Counted from the stretch's first letter, positions 11,575 to 23,774 are shown. The stretch: 64,000 bases of DNA from Roridomyces roridus (GCA_029378245.1 JARKIF010000004.1:2604001-2668000), one strand, 5' to 3'. Numbers and translations: made by a program. Notes: generated from the letters alone by a model not told the origin.

Positions 11575-14385
11575 CTTCAGTAGAGGAGGGGGAGCAGAGC
11601 AAGAGGCGACTAGGCGTTCCACGAGGTATTGTTACTATTAATCTTTCATTAAAGATAAAGCCTTGGCGGTGTAGAGCAAAATAGACTACTGATGAACCCG
11701 ATTCGAGGCGATGATCGTGTGCAACGTCCTGGCAGATCATCAGCTCCGAGGAGCGCCAATGAGTACACAAGCGCCCACCAGCTTTCGCGGGTACTCGAAA
11801 GCTCTCCGTCGTAAGTAGAGTACTGTACAGCGTCGGAGACGGACCCAAGGGGAGATGGTCATTTTCAGAGCAGCAAGAGCGGGAAACGTCCTAGAATTGA
11901 CACTTCCCTGGAGGCTGGTTGTAGCGAAGCCCACGGAGCGATCGCTCTCCACAGCACTCTTCATTGTTAACCGTGAGGATACTCGCTGGATGAGCGCTGA
12001 AGGAGTTGGTAAACATCTTCAGGCCAGACCCGCGTAAAGACGCGATCTTAGTATCAGCGGCGGAGGCGAATGAGAAGAGCTGAGAAGGCGACGGGGAATG
12101 TCCGTTGATTGATTATCCACATTGGCGAGCCCGAGTAGGCCCGAGTGGGAGAATAGCAGCCGTGTATGTTGCAGAGAGCGTGAGCTTGGCCATAGGTACG
12201 GCGCCCAAGGGATGGTGAGAAAAGACAAGGGTAGTTCGGCCGAAATCGGATGCGCACAAAGATGCACAAACTCAAGCACAGCCTTCGGCTCCTCGTCTCT
12301 TATAATTACCACCACCATCGTAACCGTTAAGTTCTGTGCACTCCCTCGAACACCTGCTCTTGCCCGATACTCTTGCCGATTGAAAGGGCCCCTGCGTCAG
12401 CGGTGCCCTCGCTTTTTGACCTTGGATGGCTTTTCGGGGTGTATATACCGTCACTCCCTTCGATGCATGAGTATCGCCTCAAGTCAGGCCTTCTCTGGCC
12501 TTCTATGGAATTGCAGCTCATTTTCGCCACACATTGTGTAGTACCACGAGCCAATCCATAATGTCCAGCAGCGTCTACAGACGTCAACGTATGCTACGGA
12601 GAAGAGACTCCTCTGTAGCACTGACGCCGACACGTCCCCATGCGTACCCTCGACTATCTCCCTGCGACGAAATCACGCATCCTCTCCGCCAGCTATTCCA
12701 TTGCCGAGGACAGGACAATAAACTTCCAACTCCCGACTGGTGCGCGCTGACGCGAATGCAGACTGGATGCGAGGAGAGGTCGCCAGGTGCGCTGGGGATA
12801 TGGGTAAGTAGTGTGTGAAGGGGCCGAAGAAGAGGGTTGGGCTCACTGCGAGACAACTGCGAGGTGCGAGACCTCGAAGATGAGGGCTCACAGGTCACCG
12901 TCCAAGCAAGGTTGGACGTCCGCGTGGTTACCTAGACCTGCGGGCCACCTCAAGAGCGCCAGTCAACGGTGGTCGTTTGGCCCCAGTGTTTTGCACTGCG
13001 TCTGTTCGAATCTGCGCCATTCAACAGTCAGTATTTGTCTTGAACGCTCATGTCACTGACCTTGAATCAGTCCACTTTCGGCTTGCAATGTGGATTCAAC
13101 ACCGATCTTGCGTAGCAAGAAGGAAGAGGAGGGCAAGTGAACTTGAAATCAATAGCAAGAGAGAAGCAAGTGGGCGAAACAAAGCAAGGATAAATGTGAG
13201 GGAGCGCCAGGATGTGTTGGATGAACTGATAACCCGCATGCAGTAATACCCCATGGGAACCCGGAGACCAGTATAATTGTCTCAATGGAAATTCGACGAA
13301 CACGGCTAGAGTGTTAGACCCGGATGCCAGACAAAGTTTGGATATGCGTTTTCGGAGCATTGAAGACGGCAGAGTCAACCAATCTGGACAGCTGTCAAAA
13401 TTGCAGGGTTAATGTAGGCACGGAGCGCGCCGTCACGCCGTCACGCCGCCGTGTTGATCCAATTGAATAATAAAAGTTATAAACACCATATGTGCGTGCG
13501 TGCGGGGGAACGTGCCATCCGCCGGCAATTAGAATCAGTTTTGAGGGCGGTAGAATCTACCTTGGTCCGTCAAGGAAGCAGTGGATGCGTCAAGGTTCGA
13601 ATGATCAATGCCAAAAATGCTGAAGACCCGGAGAAGGGAGACCGCGGTGCCGAGAGAAGACGAGCAAAAGGAGAATATGTCCCGCTCTTGTGCGGGGTAT
13701 TAAACTCATTGGGCCATGTATTGAACTCCGCCGCGGCATGCATTGAACTCCGCCGCGCAGAGGCGGGCGCCGATGTAACAAAATAGGGGATACATCAAGG
13801 ATAGATTCACACAATACCCGGCCATGGCCATGTTTCTCAGGGGTCCCGTTCCCGCTCCAGTTGAACCGCGCCCGCCGCCACCCCACGGGCCACGTGAGAA
13901 CACCGTTGACTCGGATGTGATCACCCACGCAGGCGCCCGTATCGTCATGTGCGCCGTTTCGCGCCGCTGTTACGCAAGACTAGAGACTGCAGTCAACAGC
14001 TATCTGCCTAAAACTTCACACGAGAGCCACTTTTTGAGGGGAAATAATTGGTAATTTGGCCTGATGCTCGAGGCCAAAAGAATTGCCACATAAGTAACGT
14101 CGCCAGGTTGTAATCAGACGCCCGACTGTGAGACCTCGAAATCTCAGGGCTGACATCTCTCAGAGACTCAGTCCATGCAGTAGCTTTACGATCGACGATG
14201 ACGGCTGACGTTCGGAGCGGCCCTGGGACATCCTGAATACCTACGGGCAACAATACCCTCCCCACCAAAGTGGCCATGGGGTTGATTCGAGTCCAGCACT
14301 CCGGGTGACACGGTGGCGAATGAATTTGCGCCGGTGACGGGGCGAAGCAAAAATGGCTCGGCATCCTGTCACACATACGATTGGT

Positions 14386-14440
14386 GATGATATATGTGAT
14401 CCGATTGATCACATCACATGATGAATGATGTGATGATCGA
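14386..14440. repeat. palindromic dispersed repeat, copy 1
   Basis: Contains the inverted pairs TGTGATC/GATCACA and ATCACATCA/TGATGTGAT. A diverged copy lies at about 26540-26600 (ATACGTGATCCGAGTGATCCC...), so this is a shared element rather than a chance hairpin. Confidence 0.55.
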
Positions 14441-14884
14441 TTCGTAAACGTGTGATTACTGCAAGAGGTCTGCTACCGAGCCCGCCGTGTGCCCGGGCCC
14501 CGCAGTGGCATAGCTATGCCTTGTTCTACACGCCATAATGTCTCTTGACACCGGTGTACTTACTTGGATCCCGCTGCACCTATTCTTGGTGGTTCTAGGC
14601 CTCTAATCAGCTGGTCTGCGCAGTAATGGCTCAAAGAGATCTAGACATGTCAAGTGGTCTCTAATGAAATAGCCTTGACTCTATGTTGCTGTTGTCAGCG
14701 TGCGACACCATGGGGAAACACCGGTCTCCGACAGTCAGATTTTAGCGCATGTTGAATCAGAATGAGACTTGCATTACCAAACCGCAAAAAAGAAAAAAAG
14801 AAAAGAAAAGAAATAAAGATTGGTACGCACATGTGTTAGAGGCATATGTGCGTTGAGCATCTTACCTAACTGCGGGGAAAGGCA

Positions 14885-14890
14885 TATAAA
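14885..14890 (+). promoter_or_regulatory. TATA box of the laccase gene
   Basis: TATAAA lies about 60 bp before the laccase start codon, in the normal range for these genes. A purine-rich tract precedes it by about 70 bp. Confidence 0.6.
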
Positions 14891-14948
14891 GCAGCAGCCC
14901 ACCGCCCTTTTGCTTCATTGGTCGTCTCGAACAACCTCTCCTACCCAG

Positions 14949-17415
14949 ATGGCTTTCTCCTCAGCTCGCCTTCTCCAATTGCTTCAACTCGCCCTTCTCT
15001 CGGCGCCAGCCTTGGCCGTCACCGTGCTCGGGCCAGTCACCGATCTGGTCATTTCCAACACGGTCCTCTCGCCCGACGGTTTCGAGCGCTCGTAGGTCAC
15101 TGTTCTCTGCGGCGCACTAGAGTTTGAATTTTCCTCAAAGGTCCATTGTAGCCGGTGGAACATTCCCTGGACCGATAATCGCCGCCAACAGAGTCTGTAT
15201 CACAACAGAGACCAAAGTTTCATGCACTGACCACCGTTTAGGGAGACAAATTCAGCGTCAATCTGCATGTAAGTCGCAGTAGGGCCTTCGTCGGAAAGAA
15301 ACCACTAACACACGCGTTCAGGATCAGCTCACGGACAACACCATGTTGCGGTCGACCAGTATCCACTGGCACGGAATTTTGCAGCACAACACGAGCTGGG
15401 AGGATGGACCATCCTTCGTTGCACGTGCGTTGGAGAGCTACTAACTTGGCAGCCAATTTGACCTGGCTTGGCAGAGTGCCCCATTGCGGCTAATCACTCG
15501 TTCTTGTACGAGTTCCAGGCGGGTGACGCGACCACCGGGCAAGCTGGAACGTTCTGTATGGATTTCTTCAATCTCGGGTTTCTGCCAACACTGACGGACT
15601 TCCATTATAGGGTACCACAGTCATCTTTGTGAGTTTCCGCTTCCATGGCATTGTCTTTGTGACTGAATTGTCCACAGCGACCCAATACTGCGATGGACTT
15701 CGCGGTCCTCTCATCAGTAAGTATACCTTAGGATATCCCGCGGCGCATCTCACGCTGGTTCAGTTTACGACCCGGAAGACCCGCTGAAATCACGTACGCT
15801 CTCGTCATTTCTCCACTCGCTACCACGCTGACAATGAATCTCCCCGCGCATAGTTACGACGTCGATGACGGTACAGGAAATTCATACAACCCCCGGCTCC
15901 GTAACTAAATAGATCTCCAGAGACCACCGTGATCTCCCTCGGGGACTGGTACCACTACCCCTCGCCCAGGTACGTTGTTGCTCAAGGCCATTTTATTCAA
16001 TTCCTTAAGCACTTGCGATCACAGCGCCCCTTCGAATGCACAGGCCAACTCGACAGTCATCAACGGTCTCGGTCGCTACCAGGGCGGGTCAGTCTTTGAC
16101 ATTATATGTCAGAAACACAGGATGAATGAATTTCTTTAGTCCCGCCTCCGAGCTCGCCGTAATCACTGTCACCAAGGGCACTCGTTACCGGTTCCGACTT
16201 ATCAGCATGTCCTGCGACCCTTCCCATGTCTGGAGGCAAGATATTTTTGCTTACAAACTTGAGGTTGAAACTCATGAAAATCTGACAGCATCGACGGGCA
16301 TCAAATGGCCATCATCGAGGCAGACGGTGTTAGCCACGCTGCAGCCCCCGGCGATTCGTTCGAAATTTTCGGTCAGTGGTAAAGTGGACTTTCTGAACAG
16401 AATCTGACGAGTTATTCATCCAGCCGGTCAACGGTACTCCTTTGTCCTCAACGCAGACCAAGAGATCGACAACTACTGGATCCGTGCGAACCCGAGCACC
16501 GGCATTCCCGGCTTCGACGGCGGAATCAACTCGGCTATCCTTCGTTACGTCGGCGCTCCCGATGCTGAGCCCACCACTACCGACACTTCGAGCAACCCAA
16601 TCCTGGAAACCGACCTCCACTCGCTCACTGGTACCCCCGTCCCTGGCCTGCCCTTCCCTGGCGGCGCCGATGTCAACATCAACCTCCAAATCACTCTCGA
16701 CAGAGCCAATGGCCTGTTCGAGGTCAACAACGCTCCCTTCATTGAACCGACTGCCCCAGTCTTGCTACAGATCTTGAGCGGGGCGCAGACCGCCCAGGAT
16801 TTGCTGCCACCCGGCACGGTGTACGGTCTTCCTCCCAACAAGGTCATTGAGATCAGCATTCCTGGTGGCTCCGTGGGCGCGCCGCATCCGTTCCATCTTC
16901 ACGGAGTGCGTGTTCCGAATACTTCCATGAACTGCGGCTCATCTTTGTAGCACAACTTCTGGGTTGTCCGCAGCGCCGGCAACTCGACCTACAACTACTT
17001 CGACCCCGTATGTTTTTACCTCTACACAGTTTCTTGATGCCAATTTACGATCCAGGTCCGTCGCGATGTCCTCTCCACCGGCCCCGACGTCACGGACAAC
17101 GTGACCATCCGCTTTGTTACTGATAACGCTGGTCCATGTGAGTACTCGGAATCCAACTCTCACCTGCAAACGCTGAACAGACTCCTCACCAGGGTTCTTC
17201 CACTGCCACAACATCTGGCACTTGGAAGTGTACGTGATTCCCAGGAGCGTCCTTGTCGTGCACGTGGCCAAGCTGACATTCCCTCTAGCGGTCTTGCTGT
17301 CGTTTTCGCTGAGGACATCCCCACCATCCAAGGGGAGCAGAGCAACGGCCAGGTTCCGCAGGACTGGGACGACCTTTGCCCCATCTACGACTCCCTTGAC
17401 GCGGACCAGCTCTGA
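14949..17415 (+). CDS. laccase (secreted multicopper oxidase)
   Basis: Extracellular benzenediol:oxygen oxidoreductase that oxidises phenols while reducing O2 to water. 531 aa in 18 exons: 14949-15091, 15141-15192, 15242-15268, 15322-15424, 15475-15555, 15611-15628, 15678-15716, 15764-15803, 15854-15870, 15921-15969, 16025-16087, 16140-16235, 16289-16371, 16424-16905, 16951-17007, 17056-17137, 17193-17229 and 17289-17415. A signal peptide ([16 protein letters not shown]) leads. All four copper motifs are present: HWHG (about 89-92), WYHSH (136-140), HPFHLHGHNF (425-434) and [12 protein letters not shown] (481-492). The residue ten after the T1 cysteine is Leu492, a non-ligating axial position. 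The intron at 16236-16288 is GC-AG. At 15794 the stronger donor would shift frame, so the donor at 15804 is used. Confidence 0.95.
16236..16288 (+). other. GC-AG intron in laccase
   Basis: The donor reads TGGAG/GCAAGA and the acceptor CTGACAG/C. Only this choice restores frame between CDPSHVWS and IDGHQMAII, and the 53-nt length is normal. GT donors nearby all give the wrong phase. GC donors with a strong flanking consensus are the known minor class of U2 introns. Confidence 0.8.
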
Positions 17416-17760
17416 GGTCTTGCGACTCACTGACCAATACGCAAAGGTAAAGAAACTATTTAGGGTGTAAAATGTCGAGGTTCATGTTCTTACTATTCTG
17501 ATTTATGAATGTGTTTGTTTTTTCTGTATTGCAGTCCGAGATTCCGAGCCCGAGCTCAAGTCAGGAGTATTGAGGTGGTGCAGCACCTGAGCAGTAGAGC
17601 CACGGGTTGGGTATGGAACGACTAACGAGAATTGAACTGAGGCAAAAATGAGCACTCCCCTGAGTCCCTGCTGGTTCATGACCTGTCCCGGAAAGTTTCC
17701 TTTCGTTCAACCTAGATGAACCAACCCGCGCCGTGACACCGACTGTCCCCCAACAGTTAA
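17416..17760. other. short intergenic gap before the tRNA
   Basis: Laccase 3' flank, with a T-rich segment near 17514-17530. Nothing else is recognised. Confidence 0.4.
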
Positions 17761-17857
17761 GCCCGCCTAGCTCAATCGGATAGAGCGTCAGACTCTTAGG
17801 CGGGTTTATCACCAATTTGTGATCTGAAGGCTGCGAGTTCGACCCTCGCGGTGGGCT
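17761..17857 (+). tRNA. tRNA-Lys(CUU): tRNA-Lys (CUU) with a 23-nt intron
   Basis: Cloverleaf: acceptor 17761-17767 pairs with 17850-17856 (GCCCGCC/GGTGGGC, one G-T pair), the D stem is GCTC/GAGC, the anticodon stem is TCAGA/TCTGA, and the T arm is GCGAG TTCGACC CTCGC. The anticodon CTT is at 17795-17797. An intron occupies 17799-17821, directly after position 37 as in nuclear eukaryotic tRNA genes. A pol III terminator T5 lies at 17866-17870. The discriminator base is T. Confidence 0.93.
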
Positions 17858-17865
17858 AGTCTCTG

Positions 17866-17870
17866 TTTTT
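17866..17870 (+). terminator. RNA polymerase III T-stretch
   Basis: TTTTT begins 9 nt after the tRNA-Lys gene, which suits pol III termination. Confidence 0.7.
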
Positions 17871-18175
17871 GACAAATTTGTCATACTCCTTTGCGTCCCT
17901 TCTCTTTGGCTGACCTGGCCTGACCACTTGAAAACGACCTTCCCTATGATGTCTCCCTCCTTTTCCGTTGTATCCCCCAGAGCTATTCCACCCTCCTCCG
18001 CTTGCAAGACGCAGAAACACGGAGAAAAAGCAACTCAAACCTTACAGTGTCAGATTAAAGTGGTCGACCAAAGGATGTGGATGCACACAGCAACCACGCC
18101 GAATCGAATGGACATATCCTGGATAGCTATATATCGATTCTCATAGTGCCGACGTCGGATAAATCATAAAGCAAG
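17871..18175. other. short intergenic gap after the tRNA
   Basis: Lies between the tRNA-Lys and the stop codon of the epimerase gene on the opposite strand. Nothing else is recognised. Confidence 0.4.
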
Positions 18176-19615
18176 TCAATTGGGACACAACACGAAACAG
18201 AACCCTTGAAACGATCCATGCAATTGAAATCGCCACGAGGTCAAAGTTTTCCCCCCAAAGTTAATCTCATGCCCAGCCTTCCGCCACGCATCCTCCACTG
18301 TGACGAGGGCGTCGATGCTATCGAGAATGGCCTGTCACGTCGTCAGTCCCTTCAAAATACTTCAAGTTCGACGAAACGCACCTCCTCCGTGGATTTGAAG
18401 TCCTCTTTCTTCATGCCCAACACCAGCTCCAGACGCTCGAGGTCGAACGGAATAACGTCCGGCGTTGGCACAGGCTGAACGGGCGGGGTCCCTTGAATCA
18501 ACCGACCCTGCAGCGAAGGTCGGTTCTCCGCAATGAAATCGCGCGTAGTTTGTGCGTTCCACCCCGTTGGAGACGACAAAATGATTCTCTTCCGTCCGAT
18601 ACCAGGCTGGGTGGAGAGCGGCGAGGACAGGGCACGGACATGTGCAGCGGCCACGTCCCGGATGTCGATGTAGATCGTCTGGCGGGGATATGAGCCGAAA
18701 GGCGGTGGGAAGAGGAGGCGGTAGAGGATTATGTTGGTCGACAGGACGCTCAAGTCCGGAGAGGATGGGAGGGTGTAGTGCGGGGTGAAGGGTCCGTAGA
18801 AAAAGGTCGGGTTTACTCCAGTTCATTCAGCTGACAGAAATACCGAGCGAGGGAAGGGGACCTACGAGTCGTAACATCGACATGCGGGTGCTTGTCCGCC
18901 CACTCCCAAAGTGCCAACTCGGCGAACTTTTTCGAGGCTGTATAGGGAATCATCGGGTCGCTGCTCGTCAGCGCCATCTCCTTCGTTACGGGACTCCAAT
19001 CTGCGATGCCGGGTCAGAGATAGCTCCAGAAGGGTCGACACAGTTCGTCACCTTTATCCGTAAACGTTCCTCCGGGATTTAAAACCGTCGCAACAGAGCT
19101 GGTCACAACGACCCGCCTCACGCCGGCCTTCTCTGCCTGCACGACCACGTTGAGCGTCCCATCCACGGCGGTCTATCCTTGGTTGAGTTCTCCCAGAAAC
19201 CGAATACCTGAGCACGTAAGCGCACCTTGATGAGCTCCGCAGCCTCCTGGCGCCCTGCAAGCGGCGATGCGACATGAATCAACGCATCCACTCCCACCAG
19301 TGCGTCGGGGAACTGATCGTGCACGATATCCGTAATCTTGACAGCCTCAAACTGGGCGCCGTAACCCGCTGCGGTGTACGTGGATGTGAGGTGGTCGGCC
19401 TTGGCGCCGCGGGCGGCTCTGAGAGTGAACGTTGGTATTTCGGAACGCTATGGGGATATAAACATTACGCACCCGCGGACACGATAGCCCTTCTCCAATA
19501 ACTGGAGGACGATATGAGAGCCGAGGAAGCCTGAGGCTCCCGTGACCTGGAAATATTGGTTAGAATGGGTACTCTGCGCGGAGAGAAGGCGCACGAAGAT
19601 GAACTCGTTGGGCAT
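18176..19615 (-). CDS. NAD-dependent epimerase/dehydratase-type reductase
   Basis: Extended short-chain dehydrogenase of the dihydroflavonol-4-reductase / cinnamoyl-CoA-reductase-like / methylglyoxal-reductase group; in fungi such enzymes reduce aldehydes and ketones. 377 aa in seven exons: 19595-19615, 19473-19546, 19226-19418, 19052-19172, 18866-19000, 18382-18815 and 18176-18331 (introns 48-54 nt). The cofactor motif TGASGFLGSHI sits at residues 8-18. VVVTSSVATV supplies the catalytic Ser strand, and PYTASKKFAE carries the YxxxK pair. NPTFFYGPF and YIDIRDVAAAHVRAL are family landmarks. The C-terminal tail runs about 20 residues past the usual end before TGA. A TATTTAA box lies at 19664-19670. 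The substrate is not determined. Confidence 0.88.
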
Positions 19616-20053
19616 GGTTGGAGGTCGAGTTGATTGAATACACTGAGGGGAAACCAAGCCCGCTTAAATACACCCTCGGGTCTCCGCTCATTTACCCCCC
19701 GGCGTGACCATCCCTTATTCATCCAGGACCGAGAGGCGGGACGCCATCAGATATGGGCCATGATGCGGCGTGCCGGATTGGAAAGCAACCGGCTTTTTGA
19801 GTGCCGGTAGCCGCGAATTCGAGAGGATGCTTACGCGCGTCTGCATTGAGCAGGAACTCGCAATTGATGGCTCAAAAGACCAACAATGACGCAGGTTTGG
19901 CGTTCATATACATCAGGCTGCAAAAAAACCGAGAAACGATCTGGTTGGAGTTGGGTTGGGGTCGGAAACGACCGAAAGACGTCACGAAGGGAGGTCAAGT
20001 AGGATTAACGAGAAATCGACAAAGACTCACCACACACTCACGATCTACCATCC
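19616..20053. other. intergenic region
   Basis: Holds the promoter of the epimerase gene (TATTTAA at 19664-19670, minus strand). Nothing else is recognised. Confidence 0.4.
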
Positions 20054-20605
20054 TCAAGCGCGAGGTTCCTGGACGTCCTCAAACTTGAGAGGTTGTCCGG
20101 AAATGGCCTTATGGCCCTTCCAATCCGCCTTCTGACATTTGTGACTTGTCTGGCATGCCGCATGCGCTGATGCGAGGAATAAACAGTCAGTGAACAATTC
20201 GACAACTTGAATCGGATGGAGAGCCACCTGGAGCAGTACAAAAGCCTCTCTCTGCATCGTATCCCAACACCGCTTCTGAATCTCGCGCAAGGATCGTATG
20301 TTCTCGGGGTATGAGAAGATGATTGAGGTCTGTGGCGTGTGGATCGGTGAAGCTGCGGGCCCTGTCAACGTGACGAGGTGAGCTTCTAGAGAAAGGGCTT
20401 TCCGGGCGTGTGGAAGAGGCGGTCTGTGTACACCCTAGAGAGTCTCCCCCTATCCCACTTTCGGATCGCTCGAGGCGAGCTTGATGAGCGGAGGAAGGAA
20501 GATCGTCGTGGAGCCGTGGATGCTGGGCATACAAAATTCGGCCAAGTGGCTGGACCCACGGATGGGCGTTGCCTGCGCGGCGCGCTGTCGTGGTGGAAGA
20601 CAAGG
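20054..20605 (-). pseudogene. remnant of a MYND-type zinc-finger gene
   Basis: One minus-strand frame reads as protein with family-like character: MPSIHGSTTIFLPPL, then LREIQKRCWDTMQREAF, then CQKADWKGHK, which is the typical second half of a MYND finger. The frame is broken by two TAG stops (after SSDPKVG and after GETL, about 20442-20460). Before CQKADW a residual ACGMPDKSQM-like segment lies in another frame, as if about 50 nt carrying the first zinc ligands were lost. The last ligand position is Ser (HKAIS) instead of Cys. I read it as a decayed copy of the MYND proteins that are abundant in basidiomycetes. Confidence 0.5.
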
Positions 20606-20654
20606 AGCGTTCGGCCGTCATTCGCCGAAAGCCAAATCTGATCCGATGACATCA

Positions 20655-20900
20655 CGGTGCCAAAGCTCCGAGGACAGCCTCATCGCCACTTGCCTTCTCC
20701 CACCACGTTGCTGAAGCGCTGACTGCTCAACCTGCCCAAGACGAGCCCTCATGTCGAACGCAAATCCCTGTCATTATACTAGAATCTCTGACAGCCTGCC
20801 GACTCCGTTGCACACCGTCATCCAGGCTAAGCATGTGCTTGCTTTTGAAGACCATCACTCGCCCGATCTCAACAGTGTCTCGAAGACTACCTCCACGGAA
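20655..20900 (+). repeat. dispersed repeat R1, copy 1
   Basis: Shares, in order, CAAAGCTCCGAG, ACAGCCTCATCGCC, CCACCACGTTGC, CGCCCGATCTCAA and CTCGAAGA..ACCTC.ACGGAA with the copies at 44955-45225 (+) and 53937-54205 (-). No open frame or transposase is evident. It may be a SINE-like element or a solo terminal repeat. Confidence 0.65.
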
Positions 20901-23774
20901 AATTTCAGTCCTCACAAGCCCATTCCCATGGCTAGTTGTGATCGCCACATCGCCTCCAGTCGCCACGTCCGAGCTGGCCGCACCATTTTAACATCGCAAA
21001 CAACGAAATTGCTTACCGAAACGACGACGCCGACGGCCTACGGGACCAATCCACTTGCACGCTCCAGCAGTGCAGAAGACTGCCAACGAGCACTCGCGCT
21101 CCTGGACTTACCACGCGAACTCCAACCGGAGCAGATCCTCAGAGTCAGTACATTGAAAACGCGTAATAATCGACCGGAGGATCCTGCTCTTCGCAAGCGC
21201 TAGCCTCTGGGCTGGGCGCACAAACCACTGCACGCGAATCCGCCTCGACCACTCCACGCCGTGTCTTTGTCCAGACACAGACCCACCTGGCCCACGCTTT
21301 ACTCATCGCCGCCCCGTCCTTCATCTTCGAGGTGGTCGGCCAACCTTCTCCGATATAATATGCGCTATAACCCCTCTCGGTACGCCGATGGACCGAGTCT
21401 CGACGCCCACGGCTGGTTCTGGCGATACCATGCGGCCTGGGCGTAGGCCTTGCCGATAGCTGCGATAGTGATAACCATATTCAACCACTCATCACTGCCT
21501 CAGCGCAACGGTCTCCGTGACCATCGCATCTTCGGACTGGCCCGTATACGTATGGGCTCCCCTCCTCCCCATCCTGGGCCTGGAGCATGCGTAATGTCTG
21601 GGGCCACCCTTGGAACTAGACCATGCGTCGGGTGAGAACGACTCATGCCTTGCTCTTTTCGGCACCCCATAACTAACCATGGTTGTCTGGTTCAATTGAA
21701 CCCCGTTAACGCGCCTCCGCATACACGCAGCGATTCCTCATCTCCGGCGTAATGCACTACCCGGCAGACTGCATGGCCTTGAGGCGCTGGGATGCCAGTG
21801 GCGCGCTTCGCTTCGCTTCTTTTTATTGCAACCTGTGGCTATTACATTCAAAGAAGAATTCGCTCAGGCACTGGGGCGGCGTAATCTTGGAATCACCATT
21901 GGGTGGCACGTTGTGTTCTCTCCGAGTCTGGTCGTGATGCACGTTCTGGCTTCCCTGTTGATGCATGGTGGGGCTTTGGAAGAGGTGCGGTATACGTATA
22001 CTGCGGTTTTGCTGCGGTTGGCGGGAGTTTGTCACGTTGATTCCAGAAGGGAATTCGAAGCACGCCACCGCCGTCGACCAGTGGCACTGACCCCGAAGAA
22101 TTAGGGGTGGGTGCGGGTCCTCGCGAGACGGAGCATCCTGCGAAGGAGATATTCCCTATGTGTCGACGATCAATTCAAAAAATTGGAGGCGCAAGTACTC
22201 TCTCACCCCGATACCAGGGCACTGGCTACACGCACACACGCTCCGTGTCATTCCGTCAAATACAGTAGACCGCATGCAAGTCCTTGTCTGCAAAGAATTC
22301 CATCCAACGGGCGGCGCTCCGTATCCGTCCGAAGACCAACGGTGGCTGCTCCACAACTTGATGTAGAGAGTCTGGAGGAACACGGCGATCAGGGACTGAA
22401 TCAGCGCTTCGGACGAAGACGCGGCGTGGAGTCCAGGTCGTGAATAATCCCATCAAATCCAACTTATCCTCCACACGTTCCTCCGTGCACGGCGTTGTCC
22501 AGTTTTTGACACACTCGACTCGCTGGCGGTTTCAGAATGAAAGTTTCGCGAGTAGAAGCCGGCGGAAATCAGGTACTGTCAGGCTATTCTTGTTTGGAGT
22601 CTCACGAGATGAACATTTTTGGGGTACAGAGATGCGTGTTGACGCGGATGGCGCACGAGGGACAGACGGTTGTCGTCGATTTACCTCGCGGTGGTCTTGG
22701 GTCGAGAGTGAGCTCTCAAGTCGAGAGTCGAGTCGAGACCAACTGAATGAACACGAAACTAGGCAACGGCGCAGATGATTCAGCGGCTTGAATCGTTTTG
22801 GCGAGCCGTGGCGTCGCAAGGACGGAGATAGACGGTGAGACTGCAAGGGGTAGGAATCGCAGTTCTTGATGAAAAGACTTGGGGACGACAAGTGAAGATG
22901 TATCTGATAGTTGGGGGGACTCGTGAACTGTCTCGTCCAAAACAAAGATGTAGGAGAAGAGAGAAGACTGATTTGTTCGGTGGTCAAATTTGACTAATTA
23001 TACAGGCGACATGCTCCTTCTTTCTACCACGATGTGCCTGGTACCTGAGTACGACCTCAGCAGACAATCTTTTTCCTGGCTTCAAATGGATCGGTAAAAG
23101 CTCAAGGTCCGACGGGAGTCCATTGTCACGGTCGTGGCGGCGGCCTCGTGAAGAGACGCATACGTCGGCCGAATAAATGAGCCGCGAGTACCTCGTCGTC
23201 CTCGTTCGAACTCTTGGCACACGAGGCGCGCCACTTCTTGCATGCACACTGGACCCATTCCGTGCATGATTCTTCGGGAAAATGACCCCCGTCAGAAGCA
23301 CCAATTCAATGCCGTCCTTCCTTGATGTGGCAACCGACACGGAAGAGATGCTTCTCCTCTCTTTCGTATCATTGACAGAAAGACTGATGGTAGGCAAGGT
23401 TCTTACTCGCAGTAAAAAAAACGACGGAGTTGCGGCCTTCTGACCTGCGACACGGGAACGCCCGAAAAGACATGAGGGCACGCTGCACACTAGGATCGAC
23501 GTCGACGACACTTATTGGACTGTCAAATCAAGATTGGTCCGGGTCCGTGCGCTTGATCCTTTTCCTTTGCGCAAGGAATGTTTAAAATCTAATCACATAC
23601 CCAACCACAGTTGCTTACCCTGCCCCGAAGATGCCCGAAGTGTGCCCAGCCGGTACGCACCGATGTCCTATAAACCCGGGATCCGCTTGAGTCGTAAATT
23701 AAGTGGACGCCTCCGGCTCGTGTGTGTGAGAAGACCAGCCGGTGCTTCTGGGTCGGAAGTTTCGACCTCGGGCA

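Larger units (their letters stand above)
11575..14948. other. intergenic, no supported gene
   Basis: A 3.4-kb stretch with only short uncorrelated open frames. Local structure includes a tandem copy of a 22-bp unit (CATGTATTGAACTCCGCCGCGG type, 13717-13760), a palindromic region near 14386-14440 shared with 26540-26600, and an A/G-rich tract at about 14787-14820 just upstream of the laccase promoter. Confidence 0.4.

Noticed and set aside
12534..12818. 94-codon frame ending near a GTAAGT donor
   Set aside because: No second exon or family match could be found.
20751..21203. 150-codon open frame
   Set aside because: Its 5' part is repeat R1, which lacks this frame in the other copies.
22532..22987. 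151-codon minus-strand frame rich in Ser and Arg
   Set aside because: Low-complexity composition and no domain or splice partners.
22984..23511. Minus-strand coding-like segment with ESCTEWVQCACKKW
   Set aside because: Stops and frames could not be reconciled into exons; left unannotated.
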